Shown piece by piece: positions 14,667 through 22,612 of a DNA stretch of 26,385 nucleotides (position 1 is the first letter of the stretch; each line of letters opens with the position of its first letter). This DNA is from Spirochaetia bacterium (GTDB lineage Bacteria > Spirochaetota > Spirochaetia > Treponematales > Breznakiellaceae), in contig BOAV01000029.1 of the NCBI GenBank assembly GCA_026002045.1, positions 1 through 26,385 of the forward strand. Reading direction: 5' to 3'. A program made the position numbers and the translations under genes. Under the pieces are notes generated by a model. That model was given only the letters and a program-made list of their open reading frames with translations. It did not search any database and was not told the DNA's origin.

Positions 14667-16121
14667 ATGTTTGTCGGAAGGGAAAAGGAACTAGACAACC
14701 TTAACAAGCTGTATGTCGGCAGCGCCTTTGAGCTTGCGGTTTTTTATGGACGCCGCCGGGTCGGCAAAACATCCCTCATAACCGAATTCATCAAGGATAA
14801 GCCTGCGGTGTTCTTTACCGCACGGGAAACCAATGCCGCCGAAAATTTGGAGTTCCTGAACAATAGCATCCAATCATCCCAATACGGAGCGGAAAAGGTA
14901 ACGGATTTTAAAACCTTTGACGATGCGCTGGATCATCTTTTCAGCATTGCGGAAAACAAACGGTTTATCTTCGTTATTGATGAATATCCCCATCTGGCAG
15001 GGGCATGGCAGGGAATATCTTCGGCATTGCAGGAAAAAATCGATCACCGTTCGGAAAAATGCAAGCTCTTTTTGATACTCTGTGGCTCCTCAATGTCATT
15101 CATGGAAAATCAGGTACTGGGATCTCTCAGTCTCCTCTATGGAAGGCGTACCGCCCAATACCGGATAGAGGCATTCAGTTTTTTTGAGGCAAGGGAATTT
15201 TTCCCCGGCATGAACCCTTTTGACGCAGCCCTTATTTATGCCATAGCAGGGGGCATCCCCACGTACCTGAATCTTTTCACCGGCAAGGCGGCGCTGAAAG
15301 ACAAGGTAATGACACATCTCTTAAGCCCCTCGGGTTTTCTCTTTGAGGAGCCGGAAAATTTATTGAAACAGGAACTGCGGGAACCGGCACGGTACAATGC
15401 GGTCATCCGGGAAATCGCCTACGGCAGCACCCGGCTTTCTGATATCGCGTCCCGGACGGGGCTTGAAACCGGTACGGTGAGCCATCTTCTTGACACCCTT
15501 ATGCAGCTTGGCATTGTTGAACGGGAGATACCGGTTACTGAAACGGCGCGGCGGGGCAACAAATCAATATATATCGTTACGGACAATCTATATCAATTCT
15601 GGTACCGGTTTATCCCCGGTTTGATTGATATCATTCAATTGGCCAATCCTGAAAAAGCCTGGGAATTTATTGAGGAAGGATTAACCGCCTACATGGGCAG
15701 GATATTTGAAGACATTTGCCGTCAGTACCTGTGGCGGGAAAATGCTGCGGAAAGACTGCCCTTCTTCTTTCAAAAAGCGGGCAGATGGTGGGGCAACGAT
15801 CCCCTGCGGCATGCTACGCAACCGAGCCCAAAGGGCGAAGGTTCCCCCCTTGAAGAGTCAGAAATTGACATCATCGCGATCCGGGGCAAGAGCCACGCCC
15901 TGTTCTGTGAATGTAAATGGAAGAATGCGGAGACGGGCAGGGATATCCTGGAGGCCCTCGTTCAAAAATCGGAACACTTTCATTTTGAATACAAATTTTT
16001 CTGCATCTTTTCAAAAGCCCCCTTCTCCGCTGCCTGTAAAAAAGCTGCGGAAGAATTGGGAAATGTCAAACTGATCACCTTTAAGGAAATGTGCAAAGAA
16101 GATATATCCAAAATTCCTTAA
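14667..16121 (+). CDS. ATPase_2 (archaeal-type) AAA+ ATPase with winged helix and DUF234 nuclease-like C-terminus
   Basis: This 484-residue protein follows the ATPase_2/DUF234 layout. It starts MFVGREKELDNLNKL, with Walker A GRRRVGKT (28-35) and Walker B FIFVIDEYP (Asp105, Glu106). A sensor-like LILCGSS follows at 136-142. A winged-helix segment lies at about 245-300, and the C-terminal DUF234 region ends in a PD-(D/E)XK-like core, EIDIIA (Asp401) and CECKWKN (Glu415, Lys417). Such proteins are common in anaerobes and archaea; their biological role is poorly known, and toxin, mobile-element and stress roles have been suggested. A stretch at about 380-397 looks inserted between the conserved RWWGNDP and EIDIIA. 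The ATG has AGGAGG at 14655-14660. It has its own strong promoter and operator-like palindrome. Confidence 0.87.
   Translation: MFVGREKELDNLNKLYVGSAFELAVFYGRRRVGKTSLITEFIKDKPAVFFTARETNAAENLEFLNNSIQSSQYGAEKVTDFKTFDDALDHLFSIAENKRFIFVIDEYPHLAGAWQGISSALQEKIDHRSEKCKLFLILCGSSMSFMENQVLGSLSLLYGRRTAQYRIEAFSFFEAREFFPGMNPFDAALIYAIAGGIPTYLNLFTGKAALKDKVMTHLLSPSGFLFEEPENLLKQELREPARYNAVIREIAYGSTRLSDIASRTGLETGTVSHLLDTLMQLGIVEREIPVTETARRGNKSIYIVTDNLYQFWYRFIPGLIDIIQLANPEKAWEFIEEGLTAYMGRIFEDICRQYLWRENAAERLPFFFQKAGRWWGNDPLRHATQPSPKGEGSPLEESEIDIIAIRGKSHALFCECKWKNAETGRDILEALVQKSEHFHFEYKFFCIFSKAPFSAACKKAAEELGNVKLITFKEMCKEDISKIP
15801..15857 (+). repeat. Probable in-frame dispersed repeat insert in the DUF234 domain
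   Basis: The codons for LRHATQPSPKGEGSPLEE interrupt the DUF234 core between RWWGNDP and SEIDIIA. The DNA contains the small palindrome GCCC-AAA-GGGC and AAGG/CCTT arms. Peptides of the PSPKGEG kind are familiar as translated fragments of short intergenic repeats. The reading frame is kept. Calling it a mobile repeat is an inference; a genome-wide copy search would decide. Confidence 0.4.
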
Positions 16122-16125
16122 CCCG

Positions 16126-16134
16126 TGATATACT
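16126..16134 (+). promoter_or_regulatory. Candidate extended -10 promoter of the esterase/EndoQ-helicase operon
   Basis: TGATATACT is an extended -10 element (TGn then TATACT, 16129-16134), 24 bases upstream of the first esterase ATG. No convincing -35 is seen, as expected for this promoter class. Confidence 0.4.
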
Positions 16135-16157
16135 ACCGATGAGTTTAGGGAGGTTCT

Positions 16158-16985
16158 ATGGCCCTTGTTCACACTCATTTTTTTTCCGCCACATTAGGGA
16201 TGCAGCGGACCATTGACGTGGTACTGCCCCAGAGCGCCAGCGGTATCGGCGTTGGGGGAAGGGAGCAGGGCAGCAGTATCCCTGTGCTCTACCTGCTCCA
16301 CGGCTGGAGCGATGATCACACCATTTGGCAGCGGCGCACATCCATTGAACGTTACGCCCTGGAGAAGGGACTCGCGGTGATCATGCCGGGAAGCGATCTG
16401 GGTTTCTACACGGACATGAAATACGGCTACGATTTTTGGGAATTTTTCAGCAATGAACTGCCGCAGATTGTGGCGGAATTTTTTCCGCGAATTTCCACTC
16501 GGCGTGAGGACACTTTTGTGGCAGGCTTAAGTATGGGCGGCTTTGGGGCGCTCAAATTGGGCATCAACTGTCCCGAACGTTTCGCCGTCGTGGCGAGCCT
16601 TTCGGGTATGGTGGATCCGCTGTGGCAATACCGCAGCGGCAAGGCGAACGAGGACTGGCTAAATATTTTTGGCGAAGAAAATGAACTTAAGGGCAGTAAC
16701 AGTGATATTCACTTCAAGCTTGAGGAACTTATTGCTTCCGGCAGGTCCATGCCCCGTTTTTTTCAAACCTGCGGAACCGAGGACTTTCTCTACGAAATCA
16801 ATGTCGCATTCCGGGATCGCTTTAAAGATCGAATTGATCTGACCTACCATGAAGAACCCGGTGTTCACGAGTGGGGTTATTGGGACCGCAACATCCGGCG
16901 GATCATCAACTGGCTGCCTATTGCTGCCAACAGTAATGCTGTAAAAAACGCTGCCGCAGAAAGCACTGTGGAGGGGGAAAAGTAA
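16158..16985 (+). CDS. EstA-type (tributyrin esterase/esterase D family) carboxylesterase, copy 1
   Basis: This 275-residue alpha/beta hydrolase has the PF00756 esterase pattern. It opens with MALVHTHFFSATLGMQRTIDVVLP, then VLYLLHGWSDDHTIW (oxyanion region). The nucleophile elbow GLSMGG puts Ser125 at the active site, with Asp209 in GTEDFLYE and His237 in GVHEWGYWD completing the triad. There is no signal peptide, so it is cytoplasmic. Lactococcal EstA hydrolyses short-chain acyl esters and glycerides; related members cleave S-formylglutathione or feruloyl groups. Short-chain ester deacylation, perhaps of acetylated plant sugars, is the safest reading. The ATG has AGGGAGG at 16147-16153. The next gene starts immediately after the stop codon. 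Confidence 0.85.
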   Translation: MALVHTHFFSATLGMQRTIDVVLPQSASGIGVGGREQGSSIPVLYLLHGWSDDHTIWQRRTSIERYALEKGLAVIMPGSDLGFYTDMKYGYDFWEFFSNELPQIVAEFFPRISTRREDTFVAGLSMGGFGALKLGINCPERFAVVASLSGMVDPLWQYRSGKANEDWLNIFGEENELKGSNSDIHFKLEELIASGRSMPRFFQTCGTEDFLYEINVAFRDRFKDRIDLTYHEEPGVHEWGYWDRNIRRIINWLPIAANSNAVKNAAAESTVEGEK

Positions 16986-17801
16986 ATGGCATTGATGGAA
17001 GTGGATTTCTTTTCCCAAACCCTGGGCCTCAACTGTCAGGCCAATGTGATTATCCCCCAGAGCAGTTCCGAAGGGGAGAAAGGCAGCAGCAAACAGAAAA
17101 CCTTGCCGGCGCTCTGGCTGCTCCACGGCGCAAGCGACGACCATACGGGCTGGCTGCGCAGATCTTCTATTGAGCGCTATGTGTCGAATCTGAATATCGC
17201 GGTAGTGATGCCTGCGGCCCATTTAAGCGGCTATGTCAACATGGCCCATGGTCCAAGATATGCGGACTTTTTTACCGATGAACTGCCGCAGATTATGCAG
17301 GACTTCTTTCCCCTGTCTGCCAGGCGTGAGGATAACTACGTGGCGGGCTTGAGTATGGGAGGCGCCGGGGCATTGTCCCTTGGCTTAAGTCGGCCCGATG
17401 TGTTTTCCGCCATCGGCTGTTTTTCCGCGGGGAACCTCAACATTCGGAATACCTCCGCAGCGCCCCGCGCCGGGGTTCAGCGGAAATCCGGCAAGGCTTC
17501 ACGGGACCTTGCGGTTTACGGTGTGGAAGACCGGACAAAACTTTTGGGCAACAGTGAATACGATTGCTTTGCCAAGGCCGAGGCCGCCATCGCCGCAGGC
17601 AAAACTTTGCCACGGATTTTCCACAGTATCGGTACGGAGGACTTCCTTTATAATAATGCGAAGGACACTGCGGCCTGGTTCAAAGGTCATCCCCAATTCG
17701 ATTATACTTTTAACGAAGCCCCCGGCGCGCACACCTGGGAATTCTGGGATGAATGGGTACAAAAATTTCTGAAATGGCTGCTGCCGAAGTGTGATTCCTG
17801 A
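16986..17801 (+). CDS. EstA-type carboxylesterase, copy 2 (tandem paralogue)
   Basis: This 271-residue protein matches the upstream gene from end to end: MALMEVDFFSQTLGLNCQANVIIP, LWLLHGASDDHTGWLRRSS, SIERY, the FFTDELPQI motif, GLSMGGAGA and GAHTWEFWDEW. The triad is Ser123, Asp219 (GTEDFLYNN) and His249. Its ATG follows the previous TAA with no gap, and a purine-rich GGAGGGGG lies at the end of copy 1. The two genes are a clear tandem duplication that has diverged, most visibly in the lid region after the nucleophile (ASLSGMVDPLWQY versus GCFSAGNLNIRNT). Different acyl or alcohol preference is therefore likely. The stop overlaps the YhhN-like start by one base. Confidence 0.85.
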   Translation: MALMEVDFFSQTLGLNCQANVIIPQSSSEGEKGSSKQKTLPALWLLHGASDDHTGWLRRSSIERYVSNLNIAVVMPAAHLSGYVNMAHGPRYADFFTDELPQIMQDFFPLSARREDNYVAGLSMGGAGALSLGLSRPDVFSAIGCFSAGNLNIRNTSAAPRAGVQRKSGKASRDLAVYGVEDRTKLLGNSEYDCFAKAEAAIAAGKTLPRIFHSIGTEDFLYNNAKDTAAWFKGHPQFDYTFNEAPGAHTWEFWDEWVQKFLKWLLPKCDS

Positions 17802-18439
17802 TGAAAATACTGTTTACCCTGCTGTTTGCCGCAATCGCCCTTACCCATCTTATTTCCCTTTGTTTTGATCATCCACGGCTGCAAAACGTGACAAAGGCGT
17901 GTCTCCTCCCCCTGCTGCTTGTGGTGTATCTATTGTCCGCAGAATCGCTAATGCTCACCATTATCCTGGCGGCGGTCTTCGGCTGGAGCGGCGATATTCT
18001 GCTTATCAAAATCAACAACAAAACATTCTTCCAATTAGGGCTGGGATGTTTCTTGCTGGGACATATTTGTTACATCCTTTCCTTATTGATGTTTACCCCC
18101 ACAGTCCATTTCATGGTTCTGGTGATTTCCTGCATTGCGGTGATTCCGGTGGGCCTCATCTTCTTAAAAATAATTCACCCCGATAAGGCAATGATGATTC
18201 CGGTTATAGCCTATTCCGTTATTCTTGAATCAATGGTTATCTGCGCCCTTCAATTTTTGCTCAATCAAGGGGGCATTATCGGAGCAGCCGTTTTTGGCGG
18301 GAGCCTTTGTTTTATGGTGTCAGATTCATTACTGGCATACTTTACCTTTCAAAAAATTCCCAAATACGGGAATATCCTGGTAATGTTTACCTACATCCTC
18401 GCGCAGACAGGGCTCGTTCTGGGCCTTGCATATATGTAA
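17801..18439 (+). CDS. YhhN/TMEM86-family integral membrane protein, probable lysoplasmalogenase
   Basis: This 212-residue protein is almost wholly hydrophobic, with about eight membrane segments. YhhN hallmarks are present: KACLLPLLLVVYLL, the charged GWSGDILLI, GLGCFLLGHICYI, GGSLCFMVSDSLLAY, and TYILAQTGLVLGLAYM at the end. TMEM86B, the animal relative, cleaves the vinyl-ether bond of lysoplasmalogens; several bacterial YhhN proteins do the same. Treponemes and other anaerobes are known to make plasmalogens, so a role in ether-lipid turnover is plausible here (inferred). Its ATG overlaps the TGA of the second esterase (TGATG), and its own TAA overlaps the EndoQ-helicase ATG (TAATG). Translational coupling through all four genes is likely. 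Confidence 0.87.
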   Translation: MKILFTLLFAAIALTHLISLCFDHPRLQNVTKACLLPLLLVVYLLSAESLMLTIILAAVFGWSGDILLIKINNKTFFQLGLGCFLLGHICYILSLLMFTPTVHFMVLVISCIAVIPVGLIFLKIIHPDKAMMIPVIAYSVILESMVICALQFLLNQGGIIGAAVFGGSLCFMVSDSLLAYFTFQKIPKYGNILVMFTYILAQTGLVLGLAYM

Positions 18440-21400
18440 TGCGTATCATTGCCGACCTTCATATCCATTCCCATTACTCGCGGGCAACCAGCCCCAAGCT
18501 CACCCCGCCGTATCTGGATCGCTGGGCCCGGATCAAGGGCATAGATCTTGTGGGAACCGGTGACTGCACCCATCCCCGCTGGCTTGGTGAACTAAGGGAA
18601 AATCTTGATGATGCCGAAGAAGGTTTCTACACACTAAAAGAAAAAATCCGCAGTAACTTTGATGCCGGCCCCGCATTGACAGAGGTAATTCCCAGGCCGG
18701 GGACAACAGCATTACTGCGTGAGGCGGATGGCATTCCCCGTTTCGTCCTGACCGGTGAAATCAGCACGATCTACAAACGGGGAGACAAGACCCGTAAGGT
18801 ACATCATGTTATCATCCTGCCGGATTTCCGGGCCGCCGCTGCTTTTCAGACCGCCCTTGAACGGGTGGGTAATATCACTTCCGACGGCAGACCCATCCTG
18901 GGAATTGATTCCCATGATCTCCTTTCCCTGCTCCTTGAAGCCGATGAACGCTCCATCCTTATCCCCGCCCATATCTGGACCCCATGGTTTTCCGCATTGG
19001 GGGCCAAGTCTGGCTTTGATTCTATCGAGGAATGTTACCGCGATCTCAGTCCCTTCATTCCCGCCATTGAGACCGGCCTCTCCTCAAATCCGCCGATGAA
19101 TTGGGCGGTCTCCGGCCTGGATCGTTTTTCCATTATTTCCAATTCCGACGCCCACTCCCCGGAAAAGCTTGGCCGGGAGGCAACGCTTTTTGAAATGGAC
19201 ATTTCCTATCCGTCATTCAAGGCAGCCCTGAAAACAGGTATTCTTTCTACCATTGAATTTTTTCCACAGGAGGGAAAATATCATTATGATGGTCACCGCA
19301 AATGCGGCGTATTCCTCAGCCCCGAAGAAACCGCGGCAAGTTCCAACGGCCTCTGCCCGGTCTGCGGCAAGCCCCTTACCCGCGGCGTCATGGGCCGGGT
19401 GCTTGAATTGGCGGACAGGCCGGTAAATGAAACAGAATTGTGCCCCGCCGAATGCGCCGAAACCAATAAGCGGCCCTACCATTCACTTATTCCCCTGCGG
19501 GAAATTTTGGGGGAACTGTTGGGAACCGGATCGGCCTCAAAAAAAGTTGACGCCGCCTACGGTAATTTTATTGAAAAAGCGGGAAGCGAATTCTCAATCC
19601 TCATGAACATGGGCGCCGGTGAAATAGAAAAACTAAAAAATCCAGCCATTTCCGGCGAACTCCTTGCAGAGGCCATCGGCAGAATGCGTTCAGGGGAAGT
19701 GACCATCAGCCCCGGCTATGACGGTGAATACGGGGTAATCCGGGTCTTCCCCGCCGGTAAAGCGCCTGCGGATAAAAATGAAGGGGCGCTCTTTGGGGAT
19801 GACGCCGCAGCCGGTGAAGATCTTTTCAGGCAGGTTCCGCCTGTCATTCCGAAACAGAAACCGGTTCAAAAAAAGCAGAACAGGAAACCGCAGGAGGAAT
19901 CGGCGGAGGTTCACAACCCAACAACTTTTGTTCCCGACCCGGATCAGGAAAAGGCGCTGTCCCATGAGGGCCGCATAACCATTATCATCGCGGGTCCCGG
20001 TACCGGCAAAACCGCCCTCCTCGCTTCCCGGATCAGTAACCTCATCAACAGTGGAACTGCGCCATCGTCCATCCTTGCCTTAAGTTTTACCGTGAAGGCC
20101 GCAGCGGAACTGCGAGACCGGATCTCCGGGAGAGATGTGGCGATGCAGAACAGTACTACTGTTCCAACTACCGCAACCTTTCACTCATTATGCTGTTTGA
20201 TTTTACGGGAACAAAAATTAAATGCCGGAATTCCTGATGATTTTAAAATTATCAGTGAAACAGAAAGGGATCAGATCCTCCGGGAGCTCTGCTCTGTGGA
20301 AAATAAGGACATCGCAAAAAAAATAAGGCCCCAGGGCCGGCCTCAAGGCCTGGAAAAATATATCGAAGAGCGGAAACGGTTTCTTCTTCTGCCGGGAGAG
20401 ACTGTACCGAATTTCAGCGGAGCCGCAGGTTTTCTGTCATCCCTTGCAGAAGAGACGGGCCTGAAAAAAATCGATCCCGGAATGGAAGTCCTCTACGGGC
20501 AATACCGGAACCATCTCCGCGAATCGGGCATGCTGGACTTTGACGATCTTCTTTCGGGCACGGTGCGGCTCCTGGCAAGCCGTGACGAAATTCTTAGAGC
20601 TTACCGGGAACGGTTCCGCTTCATTTTTGTGGATGAATACCAGGATATCAATTTTGCACAGTATGCCCTGATTCGGCTGCTTGTACCGGGAAGCGCTGAG
20701 CCTGATGCGGCGGACTCCCCTGCCCTCTGGGTTATCGGTGATCCTAATCAGGCCATTTATGGTTTCCGTGGTTCGGACAAGCGGTTCATCGACCGGTTCC
20801 AACAGGATTATCCCGATGCCCGGCGCTTTGAACTTACCCGCAGTTTCCGCTGCGCCGCCCCCATTATCAATGCCGCGGGGCAGCTTACGGGAACCAGCCT
20901 GCGGGGGGAAGCAAAACCGGTGGATCTTTTCCGTTCAGAATATCCCACGGAAAAATCCGAAGCCGAAGGTATCGCCCGCCGTATCGCCGCCCTTGTCGGC
21001 GGGACCTCCTTTTTTGCCCTTGACAGTAATGCTGCAGATAATGGCGGGACCGCCGCGCCTGAGGACTGCGCAGTTCTGATCCGCGCCGGCGCCCTGGCGG
21101 AACCCATCATCAAGGCGTTAAAAGATCACGGCATCCCCTTTGACCTTACCGGAGAAGAGCCCTGGTGGGAAGATGAGCCGGTAAAGCCACTGATAGATTT
21201 ACTGCGTGAAAAACAGAATTTTTCTTCTTCGCCAATGACCGAAATAAAAGATGCCTGGGAATTACTGGATAAAAAGAAAGAAATGCCGGAACCGGTAAAA
21301 CGGCTCATCGGTCTTGCGGAAATGTTTGAAAATGTTTCCACACTTATCGACGCGCTGTCTTACAGCGGTGCCGAGGGCCTGCCCGCGATAAACAGGAGCG

Positions 21401-21726
21401 GGGTCAGGGTTATGACCATCCATGCTTCCAAGGGCCTGGAATTTGATCACGTTTTTGTTGCGGGGCTTGAGGAAGGAATACTCCCCTTCACCATCTACGA
21501 TGAGTCCGTTACCAATGACCGCATCGAAGAAGAACGGCGTATCCTCTACGTGGCCATGACACGGGCAAGGAAGGGGTTGAATCTTTCCTGGACGCGGTCC
21601 CGGAATTTTCGCGGCAGAATATTATCAAGCGGTCCCAGCAGGTTTCTGGAGAAACTGGAAAAAATCATTCCCCTGCTGCAAGACCGTCATCCCGTAAAGA
21701 AGGACCCACAGATGAAACTGTTTTAG
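18439..21726 (+). CDS. Endonuclease Q-like PHP nuclease fused to a UvrD/PcrA-like superfamily 1 DNA helicase
   Basis: I start at ATG 18439 because MRIIADLHIHSHYSR is the conserved EndoQ N-terminus; upstream codons lie inside the previous gene. The protein is 1095 residues. Residues 1 to about 280 form a PHP metal-dependent nuclease: His8, His10, GTGDCTHP, GEIS, VHHVII, PAHIWTPWFS, and SNSDAH (Asp237, His239). A zinc-finger region follows (Cys289, Cys306, Cys309, then Cys335/Cys339), then an EndoQ-type helical end (YHSLIPL to about 435). A Lys/Gln/Glu-rich linker covers about 440-495. The helicase half has AGPGTGKT (Lys524), motif II FVDEYQD (Asp732, Glu733), GDPNQAIYGFRGSD, TIHASKGLEFDHVF, and VAMTRARK. 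It is shorter than PcrA, with a reduced 2B region. EndoQ nicks 5' to deaminated bases; the helicase could then unwind the strand. Domain calls are secure; the joint activity is inferred. Confidence 0.93.
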   Translation: MRIIADLHIHSHYSRATSPKLTPPYLDRWARIKGIDLVGTGDCTHPRWLGELRENLDDAEEGFYTLKEKIRSNFDAGPALTEVIPRPGTTALLREADGIPRFVLTGEISTIYKRGDKTRKVHHVIILPDFRAAAAFQTALERVGNITSDGRPILGIDSHDLLSLLLEADERSILIPAHIWTPWFSALGAKSGFDSIEECYRDLSPFIPAIETGLSSNPPMNWAVSGLDRFSIISNSDAHSPEKLGREATLFEMDISYPSFKAALKTGILSTIEFFPQEGKYHYDGHRKCGVFLSPEETAASSNGLCPVCGKPLTRGVMGRVLELADRPVNETELCPAECAETNKRPYHSLIPLREILGELLGTGSASKKVDAAYGNFIEKAGSEFSILMNMGAGEIEKLKNPAISGELLAEAIGRMRSGEVTISPGYDGEYGVIRVFPAGKAPADKNEGALFGDDAAAGEDLFRQVPPVIPKQKPVQKKQNRKPQEESAEVHNPTTFVPDPDQEKALSHEGRITIIIAGPGTGKTALLASRISNLINSGTAPSSILALSFTVKAAAELRDRISGRDVAMQNSTTVPTTATFHSLCCLILREQKLNAGIPDDFKIISETERDQILRELCSVENKDIAKKIRPQGRPQGLEKYIEERKRFLLLPGETVPNFSGAAGFLSSLAEETGLKKIDPGMEVLYGQYRNHLRESGMLDFDDLLSGTVRLLASRDEILRAYRERFRFIFVDEYQDINFAQYALIRLLVPGSAEPDAADSPALWVIGDPNQAIYGFRGSDKRFIDRFQQDYPDARRFELTRSFRCAAPIINAAGQLTGTSLRGEAKPVDLFRSEYPTEKSEAEGIARRIAALVGGTSFFALDSNAADNGGTAAPEDCAVLIRAGALAEPIIKALKDHGIPFDLTGEEPWWEDEPVKPLIDLLREKQNFSSSPMTEIKDAWELLDKKKEMPEPVKRLIGLAEMFENVSTLIDALSYSGAEGLPAINRSGVRVMTIHASKGLEFDHVFVAGLEEGILPFTIYDESVTNDRIEEERRILYVAMTRARKGLNLSWTRSRNFRGRILSSGPSRFLEKLEKIIPLLQDRHPVKKDPQMKLF

Positions 21727-21731
21727 TAAAA

Positions 21732-22607
21732 CTAAAAACCTTTTCTGCTTAGCTCTTTTACAATGTTTATATAAATCAGAGGAATATCAACGCCGGATAT
21801 TTTTCTTTCCTTCACATCGACAATTTCATTATGTGATATTCCGCCTTCGATTTCAAAACAATCGGTCCCCCACTGAACGGATCTTTCGCTTACAACGCCG
21901 TCATTTTTTCCGCTCACTCTTTTTAAATATGAAAAAGTATAAGAATACTTAAAATCATCAAAGGCATTTTTCATTGTCGAATAATAAGTCTGATAGAAAA
22001 CCTTTTCATCAGGCTGAACAAGGGTGTTAAATCCCCTCATACTTTCGGTTGTCAGTTGGTAGATCACGTCGTATACATCCTGTTCTTTCTTTCCGTATAA
22101 TCTGCTGTATCTTTTCAATGTACTTTTGCCAAGTCCCGGATGGGCAATGCTTTCCTTATAAAGATAATCCGCGAATTCCCAGCCGTGATGGGGCGTTGAT
22201 ATCATCGTTACACTCGCCACCTTGTCTCCAAAATCATATCTCCAGACAAGGTAACGCGAATCAAGGCCCCCTTTGGAATGGCTGATGATGTTTACCTTTT
22301 CCCTGTTCGTTTTCAGAAGTACTTCCTCTATCCTGTTTTTTAATATTGCCGCATTGGATTCATAGGTGCCCATTCCTTCGGTATTGCCAAAGCACAGGTC
22401 CACCCCCTGCCCTCTCAACACCTCGGGAATTCTGCCCCAATTATCAGCATCTTCTTCTTTGTTATGGTTAACCAGTCCATGTACCAATATCACCGGATAT
22501 TTTAACTGAAAATTTCCAATCTCCGATTCCTGATCATCCCGCACCGCATTAACCGATGAACAACCGGCCAAAAATGATATTATTATAATTATAAAAAGAG
22601 GCTTCAT
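21732..22607 (-). CDS. Secreted triacylglycerol lipase-like lipoprotein (alpha/beta hydrolase)
   Basis: This 291-residue protein starts with a lipoprotein signal, FLAGC, with Cys16 as the anchor. YPVILVHGLVNH gives the oxyanion loop. The nucleophile elbow SHSKGG contains Ser111; Asp236 (SGKNDGVVS) and His259 (GISHNEIVD) complete the triad in the order seen in Pseudomonas-type family I lipases. The product would sit in the periplasm or on the outer envelope and cleave lipids or other esters. It lies five bases after the NYN/cold-shock gene, with no Shine-Dalgarno sequence, so it probably depends on coupling or on its own unseen start signal. It is AT-richer than the purine genes. It converges on the EndoQ-helicase gene with only five bases between stop codons. 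Confidence 0.82.
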   Translation of the reverse strand: MKPLFIIIIISFLAGCSSVNAVRDDQESEIGNFQLKYPVILVHGLVNHNKEEDADNWGRIPEVLRGQGVDLCFGNTEGMGTYESNAAILKNRIEEVLLKTNREKVNIISHSKGGLDSRYLVWRYDFGDKVASVTMISTPHHGWEFADYLYKESIAHPGLGKSTLKRYSRLYGKKEQDVYDVIYQLTTESMRGFNTLVQPDEKVFYQTYYSTMKNAFDDFKYSYTFSYLKRVSGKNDGVVSERSVQWGTDCFEIEGGISHNEIVDVKERKISGVDIPLIYINIVKELSRKGF

Positions 22608-22612
22608 GGTTA

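Noticed and set aside
18307..18438. Extended N-terminus of the EndoQ-helicase protein starting inside the YhhN gene
   Set aside because: The extra 44 residues are antigenically unrelated to the EndoQ family start, which begins at MRIIADLHIHSHYSR; the ATG at 18439 overlaps the upstream stop as in the other junctions.
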